A stretch of 64,000 bases of DNA from Streptantibioticus ferralitis (GCF_029223525.1 NZ_JARHTQ010000006.1:62001-126000); one strand, 5' to 3'; positions 49,634 to 59,546 are shown, counted from the first letter of the stretch. The notes: generated by a model from the sequence alone, not told the origin. A program made the numbers and translations.

Positions 49634-52207
49634 TCACTCGGTGGCGACGGCGCGCAGTACATCGAGGCGCGCCGCCCGCCGAGCCGGACGCAACCCGGCG
49701 ACCACACCGGCCACCAGCCCGACCAGCAGCACGACCACGAGCTGGACCGGCGGAATCGCGAAGGCGGTGGCTCCCGTGGCGTCCGCGGCGCGCACCAGTG
49801 CCCAGCCGAGGAAGGCGCCGAGCCCCAGCCCGCCGACCGTGCCGAACGCGGCGACCAGCACCGACTCCCACCGCACCATGGCCCGCAGTTGCGCCCGGGT
49901 CTGTCCGACCGCGCGCAGCAGTCCCAGTTCACGCGTCCGCTCGTACACCGCGAGGGTGAGCGTGTTGGTGATGCCGAGCAGGGCGATGACGACGGCGAGC
50001 GCCAGCAGCGCGTAGACCAGGGTGAGCATCGTGTTGATGCCGGACGCCGAGGACTTGGCGTACTCGGCCCGGGTCTGGACCGTGGGGTTCCCGTACGAGG
50101 CGGCCGTGTGCTCGACGGCGGCCTTGCCGTCCGCCGCCGACACCCCGGGCCGGAAGGAGACCGCGACGAGCGTGTCGGTGTCCTGGGTCCGGTGTGGCTC
50201 CCATGCCTGACGCGCGATCACGTAGTCCCCGGCCAGATCGCCCTGCTGGTAGACAGCACCGACCGTGAACCGCTGTGCGCTGCCGTCGGTGAAGCGCAGC
50301 GTCGTGGTGGATCCCACCCGCCAGCGGTGTTTGGCGGCTTGGCCGCTGGAGACCGCGATGGCCTGGGTACCCAGCCCGTTAAGTGAGCCGTCGACCTTCC
50401 CGAGGTCCAGGACGCGCCCGAGCGCGCCCGGGTCCGCGACAGTCAGCTGGCGACCGGCCCCATCGACCCGGGCCACCCCCTTGCCGAGTCCGACGGCGGT
50501 GTTCACCTGCGGGAGTTTCGCGAGGGCGGGGGCGAGCTTCGGACTCAGTCCGCTGCCGCCCGCGCCGAACGCCGGAGCGCTGACCGCCACATCCCCGGCG
50601 AAGGACCGGGAGACGGTCTGGTTCAAGGTGGCCTTGAGCGAGGCGCCGAACACCGTGAAGAGGGTCACCACGGCGACACCGATCATCAGCGCGGTCGCGG
50701 TGGCTGCCGTCCGCTTGGCACCGCGCAGCGCGTTACGCCTGGCAAGCGCTCCCGTAACACCCCGCAGCCGGGCGAGCGGCGCACCGAGCACCCGAATGGC
50801 GTAACCCGCCGCGACCGGTCCGAGGACGATGAAGGCGGCAGCCGTGAGCGCCGCCCCCGCCGCGGTCACCAGCACCGACGGGGTGCCGGAGGCACCGAGC
50901 GCGGTCAGCGCGACGCCCGCGGCGATTCCGGAGACGCCCGCCACCGCCCGTAGCCGGGAGGTCCCCGACTCGTCCACGGCCGTCTCCCGCAGCGCGGCGA
51001 GCGGCGCGGTGCGCCCGGCCCGTACGGCGGGCAGCAGCGCGGAACCCACGCACACCAGCACGCCGACCGCGAGCGGAAGCACCAGCGAGGTTGTGGAGAT
51101 CACCAAGTTCCCTGAGGGGAAGGGGAATCCGACGGCCGGGAAGAGCGCCTGCAGCCCGGCCGCGATCCCCATGCCGCCGAACAGCCCAGCGGTTGACGCG
51201 ATCACGGCCACCGCCAGCGCCTCCACCAGCGTCGAGCCGAGGACCTGGCGCCGGGACGCGCCGAGCGCCCGCAGCAGCGCGTTGTCACGGGTGCGCTGAG
51301 CGAGCACGATCGCGAAGGTGTTGTGGATGGAGAACGTGGCCACCAGCAGTGCGATACCGGCGAACACCAGCAGCAAGGTGGTGAACAGGGACAGGAACTG
51401 GCCGGATACGTCCCGTTGGCTCTCGGCCGTGGCACGCTCGCCGGTGATCACCTCAACGCCCTTGGGCAGCACCGGGGCGATCCGGTCGACGAGTTGCCGC
51501 TGGCTGACGCCGGAGTCGGCGCGCACCGGAATGCTGGAGGCATCGCCGGGCCGCGGCATGAGGTACTTCTCCGCGTCGCCGAGCGTCATCCCGGTGTAGG
51601 TGGCCTGCGCCATGCCGTCCTGTCCGCCGAAGGTGGCAAGGCCGACGATGGTGACCCGCACCGGATCGGGGGTGCGCAGCACGGTGGTGTCGCCGATGCG
51701 CAGGTTCCCCCTGGTCGCGGTGCCACGGCTGACGACCACCTGCCCGGGCGCCTGCGGGGCGTGGCCCTGGGCGATCTGGTACGGGTTGAGCTTGCTGTCG
51801 GCGATCCAGTTGCCCGCGATGGTGGGCGGGCCCTTGCCGCCGATGGGCTGGCCGTCCTTGCCGATGAGCTGCCCGGCGCCCTCGATGTCGGGCGCGGCGG
51901 CGGCGACGCCCGGCACCTTCTGGATCTGCCGCACAAGCGTGGCGTCCACCGGCTGCCGTACGCCCTGGCCCTTGCCGGACACGGAGATGACGTCCGAACT
52001 GCGCACCACGGCGTCCCGGCCGCCTCCCGCGTTGGCGAACAGCGTGTTGAAACTGGCTCGCAGCGTGTCGCCCATCATCATCGTCCCGGCCAGGAACGAC
52101 ACGCCGAGCAGGACCGCGAGAAACGTTCCGGCGAAGCGACGCCGGTGCGCGCGCAGCGAGGCGACGCTCAGTCGCAGGCTCGCTCGGCCACCGTTGATGG
52201 CCATCAT
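49634..52207 (-). CDS. ABC transporter permease, FtsX/MacB type
   Basis: An 857-aa membrane protein with the double FtsX layout: helix at ~25-45, a large extracellular domain (residues ~50-270), three helices, another at ~490, a second extracellular domain and three C-terminal helices. Motifs include VATFSIHNTFAIVLAQRTRD and the duplicate LALAVVIALLGITNTLTLAV, then RELGLLRAVGQTRAQLRAMV. It pairs with the ATPase at 52204-52980 (4-nt overlap). Such mechanotransmission transporters export lipoproteins, peptides or antibiotics, or move signals. Confidence 0.92.
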   Translation of the reverse strand: MMAINGGRASLRLSVASLRAHRRRFAGTFLAVLLGVSFLAGTMMMGDTLRASFNTLFANAGGGRDAVVRSSDVISVSGKGQGVRQPVDATLVRQIQKVPGVAAAAPDIEGAGQLIGKDGQPIGGKGPPTIAGNWIADSKLNPYQIAQGHAPQAPGQVVVSRGTATRGNLRIGDTTVLRTPDPVRVTIVGLATFGGQDGMAQATYTGMTLGDAEKYLMPRPGDASSIPVRADSGVSQRQLVDRIAPVLPKGVEVITGERATAESQRDVSGQFLSLFTTLLLVFAGIALLVATFSIHNTFAIVLAQRTRDNALLRALGASRRQVLGSTLVEALAVAVIASTAGLFGGMGIAAGLQALFPAVGFPFPSGNLVISTTSLVLPLAVGVLVCVGSALLPAVRAGRTAPLAALRETAVDESGTSRLRAVAGVSGIAAGVALTALGASGTPSVLVTAAGAALTAAAFIVLGPVAAGYAIRVLGAPLARLRGVTGALARRNALRGAKRTAATATALMIGVAVVTLFTVFGASLKATLNQTVSRSFAGDVAVSAPAFGAGGSGLSPKLAPALAKLPQVNTAVGLGKGVARVDGAGRQLTVADPGALGRVLDLGKVDGSLNGLGTQAIAVSSGQAAKHRWRVGSTTTLRFTDGSAQRFTVGAVYQQGDLAGDYVIARQAWEPHRTQDTDTLVAVSFRPGVSAADGKAAVEHTAASYGNPTVQTRAEYAKSSASGINTMLTLVYALLALAVVIALLGITNTLTLAVYERTRELGLLRAVGQTRAQLRAMVRWESVLVAAFGTVGGLGLGAFLGWALVRAADATGATAFAIPPVQLVVVLLVGLVAGVVAGLRPARRAARLDVLRAVATE

Positions 52208-52980
52208 GACCGGGCCTCCTGTCGCGACGGCCCGTCAAACTCCTTCATTCGGTCCAGAACCCGGTCGGCGGTGGGACGTTCCATCCGGTCGACCAATCGG
52301 CCGTCGGCCAGGAACAGCACCTCGTCGGCGTGGCTCGCGGCCACCGGGTCGTGGGTGACCATCACCACGGTGCGCCCCATGCCATGGGCGGCGTCGCCGA
52401 GCAGTTCGAGGACCTCCGCGCCGGAGCGCGAGTCGAGGTTCCCGGTCGGCTCGTCGGCGAAGACCACATCGGGCCGTCCGGCCAGCGCTCGGGCCACGGC
52501 GACCCGCTGCTGCTGGCCTCCGGACAACTGGCTGGGCCGGTGCCTCAGCCGGTCGCGTAGCCCGATGACATCGATCAACTCGTCGATCAGGCCGGGTTCC
52601 GGGCGGGTACCGGCGAGATCGAGCGGGAGGGTGATGTTCTCGGCGACCGTGAGGGTCGGCACCAGGTTGAACGACTGGAAGACGAAGCCGATCCGTTCCC
52701 GGCGCAGCAGTGTCAGCTGGCGGTCGCCCAGCGTCCCGAGCTCGGTGTCGCCGATGTACGCCGAGCCGGAGGTGAGGGTGTCAAGCCCGGCCACGCAGTG
52801 CATCAGCGTGGACTTGCCTGAGCCCGAGGGGCCCATGATCGCGGTGAAGCGTCCTGCGGGGAAGTCCACGGTAACCCCGTCGAGTGCCCGCACTTCTGTG
52901 TCACCGCTGCCGTAAACCTTGACGGCGTCGCGCACTTGGGCGGCGGGCGCGATGGTCCGTACGGTGTCCGCGGCGGTCAT
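52204..52980 (-). CDS. ABC transporter ATP-binding protein, MacB/LolD type
   Basis: A 258-aa ATPase. Walker A GPSGSGKST, signature LSGGQQQRVAVARAL, Walker B VVFADEPTGNLDS and the H-loop VMVTHDP are all intact; the Q-loop FVFQSFNLVPTLT is typical of the MacB/LolD group. It starts overlapping the SHOCT gene (4 nt) and ends overlapping the permease gene (4 nt), so the three are one operon. Confidence 0.95.
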   Translation of the reverse strand: MTAADTVRTIAPAAQVRDAVKVYGSGDTEVRALDGVTVDFPAGRFTAIMGPSGSGKSTLMHCVAGLDTLTSGSAYIGDTELGTLGDRQLTLLRRERIGFVFQSFNLVPTLTVAENITLPLDLAGTRPEPGLIDELIDVIGLRDRLRHRPSQLSGGQQQRVAVARALAGRPDVVFADEPTGNLDSRSGAEVLELLGDAAHGMGRTVVMVTHDPVAASHADEVLFLADGRLVDRMERPTADRVLDRMKEFDGPSRQEARS

Positions 52981-53270
52981 CGCGTACCGCCGTGCTGGCC
53001 GCCGAACTGCTCGTCGAGGACGGAGAGCCTGCGCCAGTACTCGTCCTCGTCGATCTCACCGGCCGCGAACCGGCGTCCCAGCACGGTCAGCGGCGACTGC
53101 TCGTCGGGTCGCGCGGGGAACCGCCGCGCCCAGGGGCCGCCTCGGCCGCGCCACACGGTGCGGCGCAAGACGGTCACCACACCGATGACGACCGCCGCCC
53201 ACACCAGCGGGAAGAAAAGGATCCATGGTCCGGGTCCACCGTCGTGCCAGGGGCCTGCCAGGACGTTCAT
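52977..53270 (-). CDS. SHOCT-domain membrane protein
   Basis: A 97-aa protein with one transmembrane helix (WILFFPLVWAAVVIGVVTVL) and a C-terminal SHOCT motif (GRRFAAGEIDEDEYWRRLSV). First gene of the ABC operon, with the ATPase gene overlapping its stop. The ATG at 53270 has GAGGAG 8 nt upstream; the frame is open to 53330. It may help oligomerise or regulate the transporter. Confidence 0.82.
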   Translation of the reverse strand: MNVLAGPWHDGGPGPWILFFPLVWAAVVIGVVTVLRRTVWRGRGGPWARRFPARPDEQSPLTVLGRRFAAGEIDEDEYWRRLSVLDEQFGGQHGGTR

Positions 53271-53438
53271 GACGTTCAACTCCTCGATGACGCCGGTCGG
53301 GTTGGTGACCGGTCTCCGGTCCGCGGCCATGTCTGGTCGCGGACACCATCGAGCGTCGTCTGCCGAGCGGTCCTGGTCGTCGTACGGCCGACGCCACTGT
53401 GCCTACCTTGCGGGGAGTACGGGCACCGGCCGGGCGTG

Positions 53439-54662
53439 CTACCCGGCGAGTGCCTCCAGCGGGTCGTCGAGTACCGGCTGCCAGGCCATTTCGGCCGCGC
53501 CGACCAGGCTGTTGTGGTCGAGCGAGCAGCTCAGGATCGGCACCGAGCCGCTGCGTCCCCACAGACTGCGGTCGGCGACCACGGCGCGCAGCCGCTCCGG
53601 ATCGGCCTCGAACAGGTAGCGGTGCAGGCCGCCGAGGGCGATGCGGTCGGGGTTCAGTACGTTGACGAGTCCGGCGAGTCCCAGGCCGAGCCGGTCGATG
53701 AGTGCATCGGCGGCGGCCCGCACCAGTGGATCGTCGTACTCCTCGCGAAGCAGCCGGACGGAGCTGTCCAGCAGCGACACCTCCGGGCCCGCCGGCCGGC
53801 CCGCGGCCTCCAGGAAGGCGACCGGGTCGACCTCCACGTCCAGGCAGCCACGGCTGCCGCAGTGGCAGGGGCGGCCTTCGGGGTTGACCGTGAGGTGGCC
53901 GACTTCGAGGGCGAGGCCCGAACTGCCGGTGTGCAGACGGCCGTCGAGCACCAGGGCGCCGCCCACACCACGGTGCCCGGTGGCGACCACGAGCAGGTGC
54001 TGGGCACCGCGTCCCGCGCCGTGCCGGTGCTCGGCGAGGGCGGCGACGTTGACGTCGTTGCCCACGAAGGACGCCACTGGCGCACCGCTGGGAGCGGTGA
54101 CTCCGTGCGCCGTGATCTGCTGTGCGAAGACGTCGCGCACCGGCGCACCGGCGGGCCAGGCGAGGTGGAGCGGGTTGAGCGCGGTGCCCTCGGGCTCGGC
54201 CACCGCGGACGGCACCGCCAGTCCGGCGCCCACGCAGTCGCGGCCGGTGGACTTGAGCAGTTCCGCGCCGGCCTCGACCACCAGTCCGAGGACGTGCGCC
54301 GGGTCTGCGGGCACCGTCATACAGCCGGGTGTGGTGGCGACGATCCGCCCGCCGAGGCCGACGAGGGCGGCGCGGAAGCCGTCCGCGTGCACCTGTGCGG
54401 CGAGTACCACCGGTCCGTCGGGGTCGACCTGGAGCCGGTGCGAGGGGCGGCCCTGCGAACCGGCCTCGACGGTGGGGCGGGTGTCCACCCGGATCAGCCC
54501 GAGGGTTTCGAGTTCCGCGGCGACGGCACCGGCGGTGGCCCTGGTCACCCCGAGTTCCGCGGTGAGCACCGCACGGGTGGGCGCGCGTCCGGTGTGTACG
54601 AGCGCCAGCGCGGGGCCCAGCGCCGCGCGCCCCCTCTCAAGCCTTGTCCGAGTCTGCGTCAC
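53439..54662 (-). CDS. ROK-family transcriptional regulator
   Basis: A 407-aa protein with an N-terminal winged helix (TAELGVTRATAGAVAAELET) and a ROK sugar-kinase-like domain. The zinc motif CHCGSRGCLD and SFVGNDVNVAALAEHRHG are present, but the sugar-phosphorylating DxGxT/ED pattern is degenerate, as in repressors of the NagC type. GTG start at 54662, only 17 bp from the divergent MFS start, so the two probably form a regulated pair. Confidence 0.9.
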   Translation of the reverse strand: MTQTRTRLERGRAALGPALALVHTGRAPTRAVLTAELGVTRATAGAVAAELETLGLIRVDTRPTVEAGSQGRPSHRLQVDPDGPVVLAAQVHADGFRAALVGLGGRIVATTPGCMTVPADPAHVLGLVVEAGAELLKSTGRDCVGAGLAVPSAVAEPEGTALNPLHLAWPAGAPVRDVFAQQITAHGVTAPSGAPVASFVGNDVNVAALAEHRHGAGRGAQHLLVVATGHRGVGGALVLDGRLHTGSSGLALEVGHLTVNPEGRPCHCGSRGCLDVEVDPVAFLEAAGRPAGPEVSLLDSSVRLLREEYDDPLVRAAADALIDRLGLGLAGLVNVLNPDRIALGGLHRYLFEADPERLRAVVADRSLWGRSGSVPILSCSLDHNSLVGAAEMAWQPVLDDPLEALAG

Positions 54663-54676
54663 GGTCCTATTCTTAC

Positions 54677-54697
54677 TTTGTGCCGACGCTAAACAAA
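54677..54697. promoter_or_regulatory. Candidate ROK operator
   Basis: TTTGT-N11-ACAAA dyad across the divergent ROK/MFS starts, in the only AT-rich patch there. It overlaps the proposed MFS start codon. Inferred autoregulatory site. Confidence 0.4.
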
Positions 54698-55897
54698 ATA
54701 CGGACGGCCCTGACCGGAACCGACCACAGCCCGTCCACTACCCCGTTGACCGCACTACGCATCGCGCTTACCGCCTTCTTCGCCGTGGACGGATTCGTCT
54801 TCGCCGGGTGGGTGGTCCGCATCCCCGCCATCAAGGCCCAAGTCGGCGCCTCTTCCGGCGCGTTGGGCCTGGCACTGCTCGGTGTGTCCGCCGGGGCGGT
54901 CGCCACGATGGTCTTCACCGGGCGGCTGTGCCACCGGTTCGGCAGCCATCCTGTCACCGTGGGGTGTGCGGCGCTGCTGGCGCTCAGCGTAGCGCTGCCG
55001 CCGCTCACCCACTCCGCGATGGCCCTCGGACTGGTGCTGCTGGTCTTCGGCGCCGCCTACGGCGGTCTGAACGTCGCCATGAACAGTGCCGCCGTCGACC
55101 TGGTCGCGGCTCTGCGACGCCCTGTCATGCCGGGGTTCCACGCAGCGTTCAGCTTTGGCGGGCTGGTGGGCGCCGGACTCGGCGGACTCGTCGCTCCGCA
55201 TCTGTCCCCCACCCGGCATCTGCTGCTGCTCACCCCGATCGCCCTGGTGGCAACCGCACTGGCGGGGCGGGTACTGCTACGGCACCCGGTGCCGCACGTC
55301 AACACGCCGGACCCGGCGTCGCCGCGACCGCGCTCCCACCCGGGCGCCCGCTGGCTGGTCGTGGTCTTCGGCCTGATCGCGCTGTGCACGGCCTACGGCG
55401 AGGGGGCGCTCGCCGACTGGAGCGCGCTGCACCTGACTCAGGACCTGGGCAGCGGGCCCGGACTCGCGGCGGCGGCATATGCCCCGTTCGCGCTGGCCAT
55501 GGCGGTGGGGCGGCTGTCCGGGACCACGCTGCTGGAGCGTTTCGGCCAGACCCGCACCCTGGTCTTCGGCGGGTTGACCGCCACGGTCGGCATGCTGCTG
55601 GGCGCGCTCGCCCCGCTGCCGTGGCTGGTGCTGGCGGGCTTCGCGGTGACCGGCCTGGGGCTGGCCAACGTCTTCCCGGTGGCGATCGCCCGGGCCGGGG
55701 CGCTGGCCGGACCGGGCGGCGTCGCCACCGCGTCGACGCTCGGCTACGGCGGAATGCTGCTGGGACCACCCTCGATCGGCTTCCTCGCCGACGCGGTGGG
55801 GTTGCCGGTGGCGCTGACCACGGTGGCGCTGCTGGCGGCGATCGCCGCGCTGATCGCCTTCGCGGTACGCAACGCGGAGCCGCGCGCTTCGCGTTGA
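54680..55897 (+). CDS. MFS transporter (divergent from ROK regulator)
   Basis: A 405-aa transporter with 12 predicted helices. Its first cytoplasmic loop and helices 4-5 (GAAYGGLNVAMNSAAVDLVA) resemble the fucose-permease/YbjJ-like branch. A GTG at 54680 is assumed; TATTCTTACTTT immediately upstream could be a -10 region giving a leaderless message, and a TTG at 54644 is possible. Pairing with a ROK protein suggests a sugar or sugar derivative as substrate. Confidence 0.85.
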   Translation: MPTLNKIRTALTGTDHSPSTTPLTALRIALTAFFAVDGFVFAGWVVRIPAIKAQVGASSGALGLALLGVSAGAVATMVFTGRLCHRFGSHPVTVGCAALLALSVALPPLTHSAMALGLVLLVFGAAYGGLNVAMNSAAVDLVAALRRPVMPGFHAAFSFGGLVGAGLGGLVAPHLSPTRHLLLLTPIALVATALAGRVLLRHPVPHVNTPDPASPRPRSHPGARWLVVVFGLIALCTAYGEGALADWSALHLTQDLGSGPGLAAAAYAPFALAMAVGRLSGTTLLERFGQTRTLVFGGLTATVGMLLGALAPLPWLVLAGFAVTGLGLANVFPVAIARAGALAGPGGVATASTLGYGGMLLGPPSIGFLADAVGLPVALTTVALLAAIAALIAFAVRNAEPRASR

Positions 55898-55943
55898 CGC
55901 CGCCGCGCGGGCGGTTGTCAGACCCTGATGGCACGATGTGGTC

Positions 55944-56702
55944 ATGGAGACGACCGAGTTCATCGAATCCCTGCGCCGGGACGGCGAGTTGATGGCGGAT
56001 GCGGCGGAACGAGCCGGGTGGGACGCGCCCGTGCCGACGTGCCCCGACTGGCGGGTGCGTGACCTGGTCGTGCACATGGGCGCCGTGCACCGGTGGGCGG
56101 CCGGTTTCGTCGCCGGGGCGACCGAGCCGGCGCGCATGACGGTCAACGCGCCGGAGGACGAAGCGCTGGCCTCCTGGTTCCGGGACGGCCACCGCCAGTT
56201 GGTGGACGGGCTCCTAGCGGCCCCGGCCGACCTGGACTGCTGGGCCTTTCTGCCCGCTCCGTCGCCACTGGCGTTCTGGGCCCGGCGGCAGGCGCATGAG
56301 ACGGCGATGCACCGTTTCGACGCGGAGGCCGCGCTGGGCAAGGACCACTCCCCGTACCGGACGGACTTCGCCGTGGACGGCATCGACGAGCTGCTGACCG
56401 GGTTCCAGGCTCGACCGCGAAGCAGGGTCCGCACCGAGGCACCGCGCGTTCTGCGGATACGAGCGGTGGACGGCGCCGCCGGCCCGGTCGACTGGTGGCT
56501 GCGGCTGTCCCAGGACCCGCCGCGGGTGGAACGTACGGCCGACGATTCGCCCCCCGGCGCCGGGGCGGCCGACTGCACCATCAGCGGCCCGGCCACCGCG
56601 CTCTACCTCGCGCTGTGGAACCGGGAAGGGTACGAGGGCATCGACGTGACCGGCGACGGCTCACTGGCCGAGCTGTGGCGGGACACCTCGGCGGTCATCT
56701 GA
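55944..56702 (+). CDS. Maleylpyruvate isomerase family mycothiol-dependent enzyme
   Basis: A 252-aa protein with a DinB-like N-terminal helical bundle (RDGELMADAAERAGWDAPVP, TCPDWRVRDLVVHMGAVHRW). Metal-binding histidines are visible in HMGAVHRW and QAHETAMHRFDAE. The C-terminal alpha/beta SCP2-like part (CTISGPATALYLALWNREG) is standard. Such enzymes use mycothiol, the actinobacterial thiol, in detoxification or isomerisation. ATG 55944 preferred over GTG 55938. Confidence 0.9.
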   Translation: METTEFIESLRRDGELMADAAERAGWDAPVPTCPDWRVRDLVVHMGAVHRWAAGFVAGATEPARMTVNAPEDEALASWFRDGHRQLVDGLLAAPADLDCWAFLPAPSPLAFWARRQAHETAMHRFDAEAALGKDHSPYRTDFAVDGIDELLTGFQARPRSRVRTEAPRVLRIRAVDGAAGPVDWWLRLSQDPPRVERTADDSPPGAGAADCTISGPATALYLALWNREGYEGIDVTGDGSLAELWRDTSAVI

Positions 56703-56745
56703 GCCGCCCCGGAGAATCGGGACTGTGGCGCGCCCGGCCGACTCG

Positions 56746-56792
56746 CCCCGCGATACGGGTACGGGCTGACGCGGTTACCCGGGCTCGCGGGG
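56746..56792. terminator. Hairpin between convergent genes
   Basis: CCCCGCGA (56746-56753) pairs perfectly with TCGCGGGG (56785-56792), with an inner CGGGTA/TACCCG stem. It sits between the isomerase-family and response-regulator stops and could end both transcripts. Confidence 0.65.
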
Positions 56793-56810
56793 AACACGAC
56801 CGCCGCCGGG

Positions 56811-57476
56811 TCAGCCGAGCCAGCCGGGCCGCACCAGTCCCGACTCGTATGCCAGCACGACGAGTTGGGCGCGATCACGGGCACCGAGCTTGACCATGGC
56901 TCGGCTCACATGGGTCTTGGCGGTGAGTGGGCTGACCACCAGGCGGCGGGCGATCTCGTCATTGGACAAGCCGATGCCGACCAGCGCCATCACCTCCCGC
57001 TCGCGTTCGGTGAGCTGCTCCATGCCCTCGGCCACGGCGGGCTCCTTGGAACGAGCGGCGAACTCGGCGATCAGCCGCCGCGTCACACCGGGCGACAGCA
57101 GCGCGTCCCCGGCCACCGCCGCCCGTACGGCACGCAGCAGTTCGTCCGGTTCGGTGTCCTTGACCAGGAATCCGGAGGCACCGGAGCGGATCGCCTCGAA
57201 GACGTACTCATCAAGCTCGAAGGTGGTGAGGATGACGACCTTGACGTCGGCCAGCGCCGGATCACCGGTGATCCGGCGAGTCGCGGCAAGCCCGTCCAGC
57301 ACCGGCATGCGGATGTCCATCAGTACGACATCGGGTCTGAGCTGGACGACCTGGCGCAACGCCTGCTCCCCGTCCGCGGCCTCGCCGACCACCTCGATAT
57401 CGGGCTGCGCGTCCAGCAGTGCGCGGAAACCCGCACGCACCAGCACCTGGTCATCCGCCAGGACCACCCGGGTCAT
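56811..57476 (-). CDS. NarL/FixJ-family response regulator
   Basis: A 221-aa regulator. Receiver: VVLADDQVLVRAGFRALLDA with acidic pocket, phospho-Asp in DVVLMDIRMPVLDG, Lys in FLVKDTEPDELL. DNA-binding LuxR domain: LTEREREVMALVGIGLSNDE through VKLGARDRAQLV. Overlaps the histidine kinase gene by 4 nt and forms a two-component system with it. Confidence 0.95.
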   Translation of the reverse strand: MTRVVLADDQVLVRAGFRALLDAQPDIEVVGEAADGEQALRQVVQLRPDVVLMDIRMPVLDGLAATRRITGDPALADVKVVILTTFELDEYVFEAIRSGASGFLVKDTEPDELLRAVRAAVAGDALLSPGVTRRLIAEFAARSKEPAVAEGMEQLTEREREVMALVGIGLSNDEIARRLVVSPLTAKTHVSRAMVKLGARDRAQLVVLAYESGLVRPGWLG

Positions 57477-58753
57477 GGACCCTCCTCCTCCGCGACCGGG
57501 CCCACGCTATCCCTGCCGGTCACCGGAAGGGTTGCGACGACCCGGAATCCACCGTCGCCGCGCGGACCCGCTTCGACGGTGCCGCCGAGGGCCGCCGCCC
57601 GCTCACGCATCCCGATCAGACCGTTTCCTCCCCCGGTGTCCCCGCTCGCGGTCGCGGGTCCGTCGTCATCGATCCGCAGCTCCAACACCTGCGGCCGGTA
57701 GCCGATGCGGACCCGGGCGGTACGAGCGCCCGAGTGCCGGACGATGTTCGTCAGCGCCTCCTGAACGATCCGGAACGCGGCGAGTTCGGCTCCCGGAGGG
57801 AGCGGCCGTGCGGTCCCGTCGATGTCTACGGTGACCTGAAGTCCGGCCGCGGCGGCCTGACCGGCCAGTTCCGGAATCCGGTCAAGCCCGGGTGCGGGAG
57901 CACGGGGGGCCGAGCCCGGCGAGCGCAGCGTCCCGAGCACCTGCCGCACCTCGCCGAGCGCCTCCTTGCTCGCGGCCTTGATGGTGGTCAGCGCGATACG
58001 TGCCTGCTCCGGGCGCTCGTCGATCAACGCAAGCCCCACGCCCGCCTGGACGTTGATGACCGACAAGCTGTGCGCGATCACATCGTGCAGTTCGCGGGCG
58101 ATCCGCAGCCGCTCCTCGTCGGCCCGGTGCCGTTCGGCCTCGGCACGCTCGCGGCGGGCGCGGACGAACTGCTCACGGCGCACCCTGATCAGTTCGGCGG
58201 CGGCGCCCAACGCCGGCAGCCATGCGGCGATCCCGAACTCCTCAGCCCAGCCCTGGGCGGGCTGGCCCGCGGGCGGCAGCCAGCGGTAGAGCCAGTGGCC
58301 CACCAGGAGATGGCCGATGTAGATCCCGGCCGCAGCGGCCCAGGCGTCCCGGCGATGGCCGTGTACGACGGCGGAGCAGAAGGCGACCAGGAAACTGAGG
58401 AAGAACGGACCCCAGGCATAGCCACCGGCCAGATAGCCGAGGGTCACCGCCATCGTGCCGTACACGGCGACTCGCGGCAGGCGCAGCCGCAACACGAGCA
58501 GCGCCGGACCGGCGAGCAGCAGCGCGTATGCGAAGGCGTCGAGGTGGACGCGGTCGACGGCATGGCGGCTCGCAAATGTCGAGCCCATCACCTGGATGAA
58601 GGCGACGACGAGCGAGGACCGCACGGGCCAGCGGATCGCCGAGCCGCCCCCGCGCCACAACCATGGGGGCCCGCCCCACGGTGCCCCACCCCACGGTGGA
58701 CCGCCCTCCCACTCGCGCGCCCCGCTCCGCCCAGGCGCCTGATCGTCGCTCAT
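57473..58753 (-). CDS. Two-component sensor histidine kinase
   Basis: A 426-aa kinase with about five transmembrane helices in residues ~30-190 and a short Gly/Trp/Pro-rich N-terminus (WEGGPPWGGAPWGGPPWLWR). The HisKA_3 box is RELHDVIAHSLSVINVQAGV, with the phosphorylated His; the ATPase part has ALTNIVRHSGARTA, DDDGPA and GNGLIGMRERAAALGG. It has no large extracellular loop, so it likely senses a membrane signal, like DesK/LiaS-type kinases. Confidence 0.94.
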   Translation of the reverse strand: MSDDQAPGRSGAREWEGGPPWGGAPWGGPPWLWRGGGSAIRWPVRSSLVVAFIQVMGSTFASRHAVDRVHLDAFAYALLLAGPALLVLRLRLPRVAVYGTMAVTLGYLAGGYAWGPFFLSFLVAFCSAVVHGHRRDAWAAAAGIYIGHLLVGHWLYRWLPPAGQPAQGWAEEFGIAAWLPALGAAAELIRVRREQFVRARRERAEAERHRADEERLRIARELHDVIAHSLSVINVQAGVGLALIDERPEQARIALTTIKAASKEALGEVRQVLGTLRSPGSAPRAPAPGLDRIPELAGQAAAAGLQVTVDIDGTARPLPPGAELAAFRIVQEALTNIVRHSGARTARVRIGYRPQVLELRIDDDGPATASGDTGGGNGLIGMRERAAALGGTVEAGPRGDGGFRVVATLPVTGRDSVGPVAEEEGP

Positions 58754-58853
58754 ACCGCAACGCTAGACCGGGCGGGGCCGCACCGGCGTCACTCGCACGC
58801 AGTGATCGTCCGTACTCCCAGGGAAGTAGGGACCTGCGCACAGCCGCGGCGTC

Positions 58854-59546
58854 CTACAACCCCACCTGCCGGGCGAGCGCCGCGCAGGAGTGGTCGAAGA
58901 AGGCGTCACGGGCTTCCACGACGCGATGGAAGTGGCCGAACACCTCGAAGCCGATCAGCCCGAACAGCTGCGACCAGGCGGCGGTCAGCCCGGCCAGCGT
59001 GGGCTTGGGGAGATCGGACGCCCACTCGGCCGCGAACCGCTCGACGTCGGTGCCCACCTCGTCGGGCAGTGGTCCGTTGGCAGGCGCGGTCAACTCGCCT
59101 GCGGCGTGAGCGTCGCGAGCGATGGCCACCAGGGCCAGACCGACTCTGGAGGCGGGAGCGATGGTGTCCTGCGGGGCGGTGTAGCCGGGTACGGGCGAGC
59201 CGTACAGCAGGGCGTACTCGTGCGGATGCGCCAGCGCCCAGGTACGCGTCGCACGGCACACCGCGATCCAGCGCTCGCCGGACCTGTCCCCCGCCGTTGC
59301 GGCCAAGGCGGCCTCCGCGGCCTCGCCGAGGGCGTCGTAGGCGTCGATGATGAGGGCGGTCAGCAGCTCGTCGCGGCTCGGGAAGTAGCGGTAGAGCGCG
59401 GAGGAGACCATGCCGAGCTCTCGGGCGACGGCGCGCAGTGACAGCCGGGCGGCTCCCTCGGCGGCCAGCTGGCGCCTTGCCTCCTCCTTGATGGCGCCGG
59501 TCACCTCGATGCGGGCGCGCTCCCTGGCTCCTCGGATCACACTCAT
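58854..59546 (-). CDS. TetR-family regulator
   Basis: A 230-aa repressor. Helix-turn-helix: ARLSLRAVARELGMVSSALY then RYFPSRDELLTALI. The C-terminal domain (WIAVCRATRTWALAHPHEYA, LLYGSPVPGYTAP) belongs to the TetR_C_13/WHG type. Divergent from the F420-type reductase at 59695 with two matching dyads between them, so it most likely represses that gene and itself. Start taken at MSVIRGARER (59546). Confidence 0.92.
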   Translation of the reverse strand: MSVIRGARERARIEVTGAIKEEARRQLAAEGAARLSLRAVARELGMVSSALYRYFPSRDELLTALIIDAYDALGEAAEAALAATAGDRSGERWIAVCRATRTWALAHPHEYALLYGSPVPGYTAPQDTIAPASRVGLALVAIARDAHAAGELTAPANGPLPDEVGTDVERFAAEWASDLPKPTLAGLTAAWSQLFGLIGFEVFGHFHRVVEARDAFFDHSCAALARQVGL